A program made the translations under genes and the position numbers. A DNA stretch of 64,000 nt from Brevibacillus gelatini (GTDB lineage Bacteria; Bacillota; Bacilli; Brevibacillales; Brevibacillaceae), in assembly GCF_003710935.1 (NCBI RefSeq), contig NZ_RHHS01000028.1, positions 43,020 to 107,019 on the forward strand, written 5' to 3'. Of this stretch, positions 24,178 to 31,028 are shown piece after piece. Numbering within the stretch: position 1 is the first letter of the stretch; each line of letters starts with the position of its first letter. The notes beneath the pieces were generated by a model that did not search any database, was not told the DNA's origin, and was given only the letters and a program-made list of their open reading frames with translations.

Positions 24178-25302
24178 ATGAAGACGAAAATCGTGATTAA
24201 GGATTCAGAACGTTTAGTTGCTGATCTGTCGAAAGCATACCGAGCAGTTGCAAAACAGACGACGATTCCGATTCTAACCGGTTTTCATCTCCAATTCACG
24301 GGAGAATCTTTGACCATTACCGGTTCTGATACGGATAACACCATCCAGATTACGGAGGATGACAATTGCTCATCGTCTCAACCATGTGCGGTAGTCGTAC
24401 CGGCAAGAATATTCCTGGACATTGTGCGTAAGTTGCCAGCGGGTGAGATCCAACTGAAAATTGGGGAAAATGAGATCTCCATTACCGCGGGGAAATCGAC
24501 TTTCGAGCTAAAGACGATGAAAGCTGATGAGTACCCATCCTTTTCGTTGGACGATACCGGCGTTTGTGTTGAGATACAAGCATCTGATTTGGCTAACGGG
24601 TTACGTTTGGAGTATGCCTGCTCGGTATCTGCTATGCGCCCTACCCTACAGGGCATCCATATCGTTAGCAAGGAAAAGGCAGTAACGTTCGTCGCAACGG
24701 ATTCTCATAGGCTGGGATCTTGGACCGTTCAGCTGGATCAAGAACTGAAGTTACCGAAGATGATTTTGCCTGCCACGGCTGCAGAAGAGATGGTAAAGCT
24801 AATTGAGGACACGACCGATAAGGTCACCATCCACTGCACAGAGAACTCGTTACGACTCACTTGCAAGAACGTAACGTATGCTTCTAGGCTAATTTCCGGT
24901 ACTTACCCGGAAATATCCAGGGTAATCCCAACAATTATTTCGACAACATTTGTGGCAAATCGGGATGAGTTAGTCAAGGTACTGGAGCGGGTGAGCATCG
25001 TCTCCAAGGAAGGAAAAGCCAATATGTGTCGCTTACAGGTGATACAATCCGCAATGCCTTCTCTTCTCATTTCGGCCAGTCAGGAAGGGATGGGAAAAGT
25101 ACAGGAGGAAGTGTTTGTCTCGGATCTCGAAGGCGATACTTTTGAGATGAAGTTCAGTACGAAGTATCTCCTGGAGGCACTACGACATATGAAGGCAAAA
25201 GAAGTCATGTTTCAAGCATCTGGTGCAAATGCACCGTTAATCATACGACCGACAGGTGATGAAACAGGGTTTGCCTTAATATTGCCTGTGCGATCAGCAT
25301 AA
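24178..25302 (+). CDS. dnaN: DNA polymerase III beta sliding clamp, plasmid copy
   Basis: The 374-residue length and three-domain repeat fit DnaN. Recognisable pieces include VVPARIFLDIVRKLP, RPTLQGIHI, ATDSHRLG, and near the end an IIRPTGDETGFALILPVR stretch that replaces the usual LMPM-R end. The hydrophobic clamp-partner pocket residues appear retained. A plasmid-borne clamp probably supports replication of the element or competes with the host clamp. The gene has its own pseudoknot leader, so production is probably regulated at translation. Confidence 0.92.
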   Translation: MKTKIVIKDSERLVADLSKAYRAVAKQTTIPILTGFHLQFTGESLTITGSDTDNTIQITEDDNCSSSQPCAVVVPARIFLDIVRKLPAGEIQLKIGENEISITAGKSTFELKTMKADEYPSFSLDDTGVCVEIQASDLANGLRLEYACSVSAMRPTLQGIHIVSKEKAVTFVATDSHRLGSWTVQLDQELKLPKMILPATAAEEMVKLIEDTTDKVTIHCTENSLRLTCKNVTYASRLISGTYPEISRVIPTIISTTFVANRDELVKVLERVSIVSKEGKANMCRLQVIQSAMPSLLISASQEGMGKVQEEVFVSDLEGDTFEMKFSTKYLLEALRHMKAKEVMFQASGANAPLIIRPTGDETGFALILPVRSA

Positions 25303-25312
25303 TTTGCAGAGC

Positions 25313-25344
25313 AGAAGGGGATCTCATTCCCCTTCTGTTTCTTT
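25313..25344 (+). terminator. Terminator after dnaN
   Basis: AGAAGGGG (25313-25320) pairs with CCCCTTCT (25329-25336), followed by GTTTCTTT. Confidence 0.75.
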
Positions 25345-25361
25345 GAAAGGATGCATTAGCG

Positions 25362-25712
25362 ATGAAGAAAAGGAGATTTTCAACCAATGAGTTCCTAAAA
25401 CAACTTCAGGTTCGCAGCATCTCATCAAATAGTCCACGTAGGCAAACTCCAGGTATGTTTCGCATCGTCGAATACCTGTATGCCGGCGCCGATGCATCGG
25501 AAGTCGATTTCGACAGCTTTACATTGGACGAACTGGATTACGTGTACAATGAAGCCCATTCTCTTTATTCGATGGAAGACATCTATGATGAAGAAACTGA
25601 GCGGGCCAATTGGTACAACGTAATCTATGAGTATGTCAGGAGCACGCAGAACATTTACACACTGCTTCATTCTAGGAAGAAACAGTATGCAGAAGAAGAC
25701 GATTTTATCTGA
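25362..25712 (+). CDS. Hypothetical acidic protein, 116 aa
   Basis: Start ATG 25362 after GAAAGGA. After a basic N-terminus the protein is acidic and Tyr-rich, with helical segments (TLDELDYVYNEAHSLYSMEDIYDEE). No family is recognised. It begins the gene group that leads to the E2/JAB/E1 triad, so it may be a specific component of that cassette. Confidence 0.55.
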   Translation: MKKRRFSTNEFLKQLQVRSISSNSPRRQTPGMFRIVEYLYAGADASEVDFDSFTLDELDYVYNEAHSLYSMEDIYDEETERANWYNVIYEYVRSTQNIYTLLHSRKKQYAEEDDFI

Positions 25713-25726
25713 GGGAGAGCATTGAT

Positions 25727-26248
25727 ATGTTTAGTATCGAGGATTGCCAAGTCATTCAGTCGTCCTTGGATAATTTGCTTTCGTTAAAGCTCCTTCACGA
25801 TGCTGGGTATCGGGTATCCGACATGGGGTGCTGGGTAACGGATTATGCGTTTGAAAACATGGGGGGAGATATCTTTATGAAGGCAACGGAGCGACTGTTT
25901 GGTGCTTGCGCTGAGGAAGAAGAGGAAGACGGGTCATATGACATCCGGAAGTTTGTCATCCTATGTCCAGACGTCGAAGAACTTCTTGGGGTGTTTACAA
26001 AAGAATGGGTCGAAAGACAGCTCCGATGGAATAAGAGAGTTGTCTGCGACTGGACGGGAGCTGAGATGATCATCGAACTGAAGAAAATGGGCTTTATCAT
26101 CGAGATCCACGAAAGTCCGTCCTATTTCAATCAGTTCATTCAAGAGCTCATCCAGATCAGGAAGTTACTCGATAGGTTGTTGGTGTATGCCCAATACTTA
26201 AAAGGAAATAGAGGTGCGAGGTATGCTGCATTTTACTGTGAAGTTTAG
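25727..26248 (+). CDS. Hypothetical protein, 173 aa
   Basis: Start ATG 25727 after GAGGGAG. The protein is soluble with several Cys and Trp, an acidic patch (EEEEEDG) and a C-terminal helical part. I recognise no family and see no ubiquitin-like fold. Its end overlaps the start of the E2-like gene by 26 bp, which implies tight co-expression with that system. Confidence 0.55.
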   Translation: MFSIEDCQVIQSSLDNLLSLKLLHDAGYRVSDMGCWVTDYAFENMGGDIFMKATERLFGACAEEEEEDGSYDIRKFVILCPDVEELLGVFTKEWVERQLRWNKRVVCDWTGAEMIIELKKMGFIIEIHESPSYFNQFIQELIQIRKLLDRLLVYAQYLKGNRGARYAAFYCEV

Positions 26249-26984
26249 TGATGATTTTACGCAGCACACACCATACTGTACTGTCCAGGTTACCTCATCG
26301 GAGGGCGTAAAGGTAGACGAATACGTGATGAGTTTTGATGATTTTGTCGAGTCCATCCGAAATTCTGAATCGGAGAATTTAAAGCCAATGAGAATCCTGG
26401 GGGTTCAGAAACGGAAACGACTACGAAAAATCATCGGAAGAAAACGGATGAAAAATCCGGCGATACGTATCGAGACTCCTACCTTGCCCGTCAACTGTGT
26501 CAAACACATTTGGATTAATCGAGCGCAGAAGATCCAGATGGTATTTATCGAGGTGCCTAAAGGAAAATGGGACATTGCCTATTACAACACCACTTTTGAA
26601 CAGGTGGGATTCCCGCGGATGTTGTTTGGGTACCGAATCCGGGATGGTCGCATTCAACAGCTGCACATCTTGGCCGTCAAGGACAAGGGGAGGATTCGCG
26701 AGGACACCGAACTATACAAGTTTCCTTACGCGAATGTATCGAATGGTGTGGTTTGTATGGGGGGAAATACGTTGCCGGTTATCAAAGACTTGGCTCAACT
26801 TGCTACTATGCACCAGGTCTTTTTTGCGGCTCCCAGTTCTACCTGCTATTACAACACGAACCGGAACGAATCCGGGATCAGTGATTTGCGGGAGCTATAC
26901 AATCGCATGCAAGGGCAGGATTTTCCAGAGGAATGGTTAACATCCAAGCAACGAACGTTTGGACAATACTGCCAAGAACTGTAG
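26223..26984 (+). CDS. E2-like ubiquitin-conjugating enzyme, PRTRC_B / Prok-E2 family D type
   Basis: ATG 26223 is chosen over GTG 26214, which lies within the AGAGG site. In the 253-residue protein, WDIAYYNTTFEQVGFPRMLFGYRI and FPYANVSNGVVCMGGN resemble the E2-like fold of PRTRC protein B. Cys178, in the VVCMGG motif, corresponds to the thioester cysteine. A following helical region (ISDLRELYNRM) completes the family pattern. Retention of the Cys suggests an active conjugating enzyme. It is followed by JAB and E1-type genes with short gaps or overlaps. Confidence 0.68.
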   Translation: MLHFTVKFSDDFTQHTPYCTVQVTSSEGVKVDEYVMSFDDFVESIRNSESENLKPMRILGVQKRKRLRKIIGRKRMKNPAIRIETPTLPVNCVKHIWINRAQKIQMVFIEVPKGKWDIAYYNTTFEQVGFPRMLFGYRIRDGRIQQLHILAVKDKGRIREDTELYKFPYANVSNGVVCMGGNTLPVIKDLAQLATMHQVFFAAPSSTCYYNTNRNESGISDLRELYNRMQGQDFPEEWLTSKQRTFGQYCQEL

Positions 26985-26988
26985 ATCA

Positions 26989-27027
26989 AAGACTTTAGCG
27001 AAAGCTATAGTCTTTATTTTTTTTTTG
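26989..27027 (+). terminator. Terminator or attenuator between E2-like and JAB genes
   Basis: AAGACTTTAGC pairs with GCTATAGTCTT (27004-27014) around a GAAA loop, followed by an almost unbroken run of T to 27027. It would reduce transcription of the JAB and E1 genes relative to the E2-like gene. Confidence 0.8.
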
Positions 27028-27056
27028 AAATGAATCCAAGAGGAGGCATGGAAAGC

Positions 27057-28172
27057 ATGACTGACAAACTGTTTCAAGAAACTTTGTTCAGCTTTTTAGG
27101 AGAAGAGGAACCGGAGGCCATCCAGGACACAGGAAAAGGCAAAAAGACGACGGCATCCACGAAATCACGGGTAGCTTCCAAGGACCAAAAGAAAACGGCT
27201 GTATCTGTCACGAAAAGTGAACCGGAAACATGGGAACTAAACACCGAGACGATCATCCGGTATGGCGGGGAGAACATTCCTCTGACCGATTACTTTACAC
27301 CGGAAGAAATCACGAATGGTCTTCCAGACAGTTCTCCAACTGATGAACAAACTACAGGAGACAACGCCGAAGTGAAATTGAGGAACATTACTGGTGAAGA
27401 CGTGCGGAAGCGGTTGGAGAACGACTTTGGCGAACTAACTGAAGAGTTAACAACGATGACATTCATTAAGGAAAAGAATATGATTATCCCTGTTCTAACC
27501 GCACGAAAGAAAGGAAGCGGCATGATCTTGGATCGCCGACATGGTGTTTATCTGAAGTTGGAGGATGCTGTGGCAAATCGCCGGTCCAACATGTATGTTC
27601 CCGGAGCTGATGGTCATATGTACCATATCCGCGAAACAGAAGCGTTAACGATCTGCAAAAGGGCTCGGAAGGTTCCTAGTGTTCCGGCGTTGGTAGAAGG
27701 TGTGCGTCTAAAATTCCCCAGGATTCCCTGGGGGATTCTGACGCAGTTTTTGATTGTTGCCCGTTACTTCGCCCGGACACATGGCGCTGAGGTTCATGGC
27801 GAGATTTACTGGGGAGAAGAAGGGTACCAACTAGTGATTCCGGCACAGATTGTGAGCAGAGACATGTGTGAACCAACTGAGCAAGTTGCTTACGTGGAAA
27901 ACGTCGTGAAAGTGATGGAAATCCACTCTCACCATACGATGGAAGCCTACTTTTCTTCCCAAGATGATCGATCTGAGCAGGCGCCGATCCTCTATGCGGT
28001 TGTGGGAAGGGTGCTGGATTTCTTCCCACAAATTCTGGTGAGGACGTGTCTGGACGGGGAGTATCTGATCATCAATCCCCATATTGTCTTTGAATCACCA
28101 TTGGAGTCTCCGACGAACCTGGACTTTCCTCAAGTGTTCGTGAAAGGAGCAGGAGACGATGATACGGTTTAA
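27057..28172 (+). CDS. JAB-domain (PRTRC_A-like) protease with possible N-terminal ubiquitin-like domain
   Basis: ATG 27057 is 10 bp after AGGAGG (27041-27046); ATG 27030 and 27048 are less likely. The protein (371 aa) has a disordered start (1-58). Residues 64-152 look like the PRTRC_C ubiquitin-like family (IIRYGGENIPLTDYFT, EDVRKRLENDFGELTEELTT, MIIPVLTARKKG), with an insert at about 81-111. A linker and then a JAB domain follow, with Glu249 (HGEIYW), His290 and His292 (EIHSHH), Ser300 and Asp303, a complete JAMM zinc site. It should cleave isopeptide or peptide bonds after the modifier, perhaps releasing its own N-terminal domain. The JAB call is firm; the ubiquitin-like call is an inference. 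Confidence 0.72.
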   Translation: MTDKLFQETLFSFLGEEEPEAIQDTGKGKKTTASTKSRVASKDQKKTAVSVTKSEPETWELNTETIIRYGGENIPLTDYFTPEEITNGLPDSSPTDEQTTGDNAEVKLRNITGEDVRKRLENDFGELTEELTTMTFIKEKNMIIPVLTARKKGSGMILDRRHGVYLKLEDAVANRRSNMYVPGADGHMYHIRETEALTICKRARKVPSVPALVEGVRLKFPRIPWGILTQFLIVARYFARTHGAEVHGEIYWGEEGYQLVIPAQIVSRDMCEPTEQVAYVENVVKVMEIHSHHTMEAYFSSQDDRSEQAPILYAVVGRVLDFFPQILVRTCLDGEYLIINPHIVFESPLESPTNLDFPQVFVKGAGDDDTV

Positions 28173-28992
28173 CGAACGGAAGAAGATCTTTTACTATATT
28201 GTTCAGATCGGCGCAGGCGCAAATGGCGGATATATTCTGCAGCAATGCGCTCAAATGATGAACATATTCAAGGTACAGGGGTTTTACCTGGTGGCCGATC
28301 CGGATACGGTAGAACAAAAGAATTTGGCCAATCAACTCTTTATACCAAAGGATGTCGGACAGAAGAAAGCTGCGGTACTGGCTAACCGGTACCGCAGCCA
28401 TTATCAAGTGCCGATCGCTGCGTTTGATGAACGGTACATTGAGGATGAAAGAACGTTAGAACGACTGTTTCAGTTCACGGATTATCGCGGGTGTTACAGT
28501 TGGGACACGTTTTTTCTTCCGATATTGATCGGCGCAGTGGATAACAACTACACACGCCAGGTCATGCACAGTTACTTTCTAAGTCAAGAAAAGTTGCTCT
28601 ACATCGATGTGGGAGTGGAAGCTGCATGGGTTCCTCGTGACGGCCGGCTACGAGAAGTGTGGACGGAGGAGGAGAAGCAGCGTCACGCGAATACTGGATG
28701 GACAGGACAAGTAGTAGCCGGATTGAGATTGAACGGAAAAACGTTTCTGGAACCGGTGGCCGGCAGCTTTCCGGACATATTGGAGGATGAGGACGAGATC
28801 GCTCCTTCTGAAATGGCGTGCTCACAGGTAATCTCGTCCGAGCCGCAGCGGTTAATTACCAACAGGTTCGCGGCGCAAGCAGTGGCAGGTTATCTAAATG
28901 AACTGTTTGGGGAGAGAACCTTGTCTACGCACGTGACATTCTTTCACGCAAAGAAAATGTATATGCGTGGGGAAAGGATTCAAGATGGGTGA
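28159..28992 (+). CDS. ThiF/E1-like adenylating enzyme of PRTRC-type cassette
   Basis: The start ATG 28159 overlaps the JAB gene by 14 bp. The N-terminus has the E1 nucleotide-binding loop (IVQIGAGANGGYIL), then VADPDTVEQKNLANQLF, matching the Asp and Arg/Asn positions that bind ATP-Mg, and GAVDNNYTRQ. A Cys in MACSQVI (near residue 218) may be the thioester residue. At 277 residues it is a minimal E1 like PRTRC ThiF. With the E2-like and JAB neighbours it forms a complete modifier activation, transfer and removal set. Confidence 0.82.
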   Translation: MIRFNERKKIFYYIVQIGAGANGGYILQQCAQMMNIFKVQGFYLVADPDTVEQKNLANQLFIPKDVGQKKAAVLANRYRSHYQVPIAAFDERYIEDERTLERLFQFTDYRGCYSWDTFFLPILIGAVDNNYTRQVMHSYFLSQEKLLYIDVGVEAAWVPRDGRLREVWTEEEKQRHANTGWTGQVVAGLRLNGKTFLEPVAGSFPDILEDEDEIAPSEMACSQVISSEPQRLITNRFAAQAVAGYLNELFGERTLSTHVTFFHAKKMYMRGERIQDG

Positions 28993-29022
28993 GAGTGTCC
29001 AGAAATGGGCACTCTTTTTTTG
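28993..29022 (+). terminator. Terminator ending the ssb-to-E1 operon
   Basis: GAGTGTCC (28993-29000) pairs with GGGCACTC (29007-29014), followed by TTTTTTTG. Confidence 0.85.
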
Positions 29023-29176
29023 TGTTTGTAAAGAAAATGTAGTACTTGTGGGAAATTGTTTCGGTTCATCTGGATGTTACGCGGTAGTGTTAATGAGGTC
29101 TGCAGCGGTAAGAATTGCAGGAAAAAATATTGAAGATATCAAATTACTCAAAAAAACAATCATAAAGGAGTCGAGT

Positions 29177-29659
29177 ATGTCCACAACATATAACGAACGT
29201 CAGGCACTACATATGACATTGCAATCTCTGCTTGAGCAACGACTATCTCTAAGAAGAGAGTATATGGAACGAGACAAAGAACTGGGGGAGGAGATCAAGC
29301 AGCTTTTGCACCGAATCCGTGAGTTGGACGAGCAGTATGGTGTACCTTCCAGCAAGGATGATCGGCAAGGAGAAACAACAAGTGGATCGGCGGTTCTCCA
29401 TGAGATACCGACAAAGCGAGCGAGTAAAGCTCGAAAGCCGTATCAGCATCATGATTATCCGGGAATAGCTAGGAAGGTAGAAACGATTTTGGAGGAAGCG
29501 GCGGAACCGCTGACACTGACAGAACTATACGGGGAGCTGCAAAAACGCCAGGGAGTGGAATGGCCGAATCTGTACATCATCATACAAAAGGCGCTGAAGC
29601 ATTCAGAGAAAGTCAAGATCGAGAAGGAAGGCAGAAAACTGGTGTTTTCGATTCGGTAA
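29177..29659 (+). CDS. Rok-like nucleoid-associated winged-helix protein
   Basis: ATG 29177 after AAAGGAG. The 160-residue protein has an N-terminal coiled coil (about 8-55), a polar basic linker (TKRASKARKP), and a C-terminal winged helix (IARKVETILEEAAEPLTLTELY, NLYIIIQKALKHSEKVKI). This order, oligomerisation helix, linker and winged helix, is that of Bacillus Rok and plasmid-borne sRok proteins, which silence AT-rich foreign DNA. Such a protein on a conjugative plasmid could mask its transcription in new hosts. Sequence identity is too low for certainty. Confidence 0.5.
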   Translation: MSTTYNERQALHMTLQSLLEQRLSLRREYMERDKELGEEIKQLLHRIRELDEQYGVPSSKDDRQGETTSGSAVLHEIPTKRASKARKPYQHHDYPGIARKVETILEEAAEPLTLTELYGELQKRQGVEWPNLYIIIQKALKHSEKVKIEKEGRKLVFSIR

Positions 29660-30052
29660 ATTCTCTGATATGAGGCCTTGCCAGGGCACCGGAAAGACTG
29701 CATGTAGTTCGTCGCCTGGATGACAGTTGCGGGCGGATCGCTGGTAACGGAAACGGGCGACGCAGGACCCGAGGAATGAAGAAGGGCGTCTGCTCTTTGA
29801 TCGGTTGATAACGACAGCGCGTGGCAACCAATAAAAGGCGACCTCGGCCAGATCGAGACGGAGTGGTGTCCTTCTCGTTGCCGAAAGCGGCCCAGACTGG
29901 AAAGCAGACAGCTGCGCCGGATGAGTTCAATTCGATTGGGGAGAAAGAGGCACGCCGATGTTTCTTGACGGTGGACCTGGATGGTCTCCAAAACTGTTAG
30001 ACCCCAGGGAAAATAACTTACCGATGCTCCACTAATGTGGAGATTTTTTATT
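29660..30052 (+). other. Gene-free stretch ending in a terminator, possible structured RNA
   Basis: No supportable gene lies here. The stretch contains the second copy of the GGTAACGGAAACGGGCGA motif (29743-29760) and many purine-rich, potentially folded segments. It ends at CTCCAC/GTGGAG (30027-30032 with 30037-30042) followed by ATTTTTTATTT, a good terminator. A terminator at the end of a gene-free stretch suggests a transcribed noncoding RNA, but I see no clear promoter. Confidence 0.35.
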
Positions 30053-30095
30053 TGCATGTTCGTCCTTGTTCGCATATAATACAAACAAATGTTCG
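30052..30095 (+). promoter_or_regulatory. SOS-type promoter: -35, -10 and LexA/DinR box
   Basis: TTGCAT (30052-30057), 17 bp, TATAAT (30075-30080). Immediately downstream, 30082-30095 read on the minus strand is CGAACATTTGTTTG, which agrees with the Gram-positive LexA box CGAACRNRYGTTYG except at one central position. It precedes a broken LexA-like gene. Confidence 0.55.
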
Positions 30096-30116
30096 TATAA
30101 TTGGGAGTGAGCTTCC

Positions 30117-30365
30117 ATGCTGTCTGACATCGAGCGAAAGGTTTTGCGCATTATCGCCAACTTTTCCGTTGGTCGTCGGCGCACGCCGACAGTGGATGAG
30201 CTGTGAGTAAAAACCGGGCGCAGTCGTAGCGGCGTGATGGAGGTACTGGCCGCGTTGGCTCGGGAAAAGAGTATCGAGTGGATGCGATCCAGCCCCGGAC
30301 GACATCACATTGCTGGAGGCGTGGGAAAGAAGGGAGTCAATAAGCTGGAGAGTAAGATAGGATAG
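30117..30365 (+). pseudogene. Small LexA-like HTH gene with in-frame TGA
   Basis: From ATG 30117 the frame reads a winged-helix sequence (MLSDIERKVLRIIANFS, RRRTPTVDEL) to a TGA at 30204-30206, then continues in the same frame with VKTGRSRSGVMEVLAALAREKSIEW to a TAG at 30363. Without the stop it would be an 82-residue protein resembling the DNA-binding domain of LexA, with no protease domain. The stop falls where many relatives have an unconserved residue, so a single substitution explains it. A GGGAG ribosome binding site and SOS promoter are intact, which suggests recent inactivation, or that the short first part is made. Confidence 0.55.
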
Positions 30366-30442
30366 ATAACATGTTTGCTGCAAGTCGATTTGTTCTGCCT
30401 ATATCTTGATGAGATTGTACATAATTCACTTAAAAGTAATTA

Positions 30443-30470
30443 GATGCTGTTAGGTAAATCCTAACAGCTT
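30443..30470. repeat. 28-bp repeat with palindrome, left copy
   Basis: GATGCTGTTAGG then TAAATCCTAACAGCTT, containing the dyad CTGTTAGG/CCTAACAG. The identical 28 bp recur at 30953-30980. The 482 bp between the copies carry several strong stem-loops and no gene. Confidence 0.75.
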
Positions 30471-30550
30471 CAGACTGAAGACAAACCTATTGCATCGAAG
30501 GAGAAGCATGTTTCCAGGCAGAGCAACTTGTGAGCCCTACCGAGCGGAGC

Positions 30551-30630
30551 AGCGATTTGCGGGGAACAGGATCGCCACCTTTGAATGGGCTGCGCAGCGA
30601 TGCGGCTTTGGCGATCCCCCGCAAATCGCT
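30551..30630. repeat. Large, highly stable stem-loop
   Basis: AGCGATTTGCGGGG (30551-30564) pairs perfectly with 30617-30630, and the inner GATCGCCA (30570-30577) pairs with TGGCGATC (30609-30616). The two stems form a 22-bp helix with one 5-nt bulge and a 31-nt loop that holds the palindrome GCTGCGCAGC. Further stems follow at about 30810-30833 (CCGCCCAC/GTGGGCGG) and 30912-30951 (GCGTGTAGAC/GTCTACACGC). These suggest a folded RNA or a nonautonomous transposable element. Confidence 0.7.
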
Positions 30631-30952
30631 GCGGAGCGTGCAGTCTATTCTTCCCGGCTGGGCGAGCACGGAGCGGATGCCGGAAACGTGCTTCTCCCCC
30701 CAGCAGTTACTTTGTCTATCCCGAAAATAATGCCCTGAAAAAGGCGCTACGGCCTGACTTTCGCTTGTCGGCACTTTCGTGATTACCTGGAGCTAGTCCC
30801 GCCCACGAACACAGGTGGGCGGCGGAAGGAAACTGGGTCATATCCGTACCGATTTCCGCCAAATTGTGTTCGGCAGTGCGCCTAGCCACTCCGGGAATTC
30901 AACGAAAAAAAGCGTGTAGACCTTGTACCTCTCGGTACTTTGTCTACACGCT

Positions 30953-30980
30953 GATGCTGTTAGGTAAATCCTAACAGCTT
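30953..30980 (+). repeat. 28-bp repeat with palindrome, right copy (also a terminator)
   Basis: This copy is identical to 30443-30470. Here the palindrome is followed by TTTTTAATTT, so this copy can act as a Rho-independent terminator. It lies 16 bp before the cad operator. Confidence 0.75.
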
Positions 30981-30996
30981 TTTAATTTATGCACAC

Positions 30997-31024
30997 ATAC
31001 ATTCAAAAGTTCATTTGAATGTAT
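30997..31024. promoter_or_regulatory. CadC-type operator separated from cadC by an IS insertion
   Basis: ATACATTCAAA (30997-31007) and TTTGAATGTAT (31014-31024) form a perfect 11-bp dyad with a 6-bp spacer, matching the CadC/ArsR operator style (TCAAA...TTTGA). TTGAAT at 31015-31020 would be the -35 box of the native cadC promoter. The IS at 31029-32593 has moved the -10 box and cadC 1.57 kb away. Confidence 0.7.
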
Positions 31025-31028
31025 AAGG

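Noticed and set aside
29455..30084. A 209-codon minus-strand frame opposite the Rok-like gene end
   Set aside because: It has no ribosome binding site, odd composition, and overlaps the supported plus-strand gene and terminator.
30490..30782. Overlapping frames of 65-95 codons on both strands in the stem-loop element
   Set aside because: They arise from the GC-rich inverted repeats, overlap each other and have no ribosome binding sites or family resemblance.
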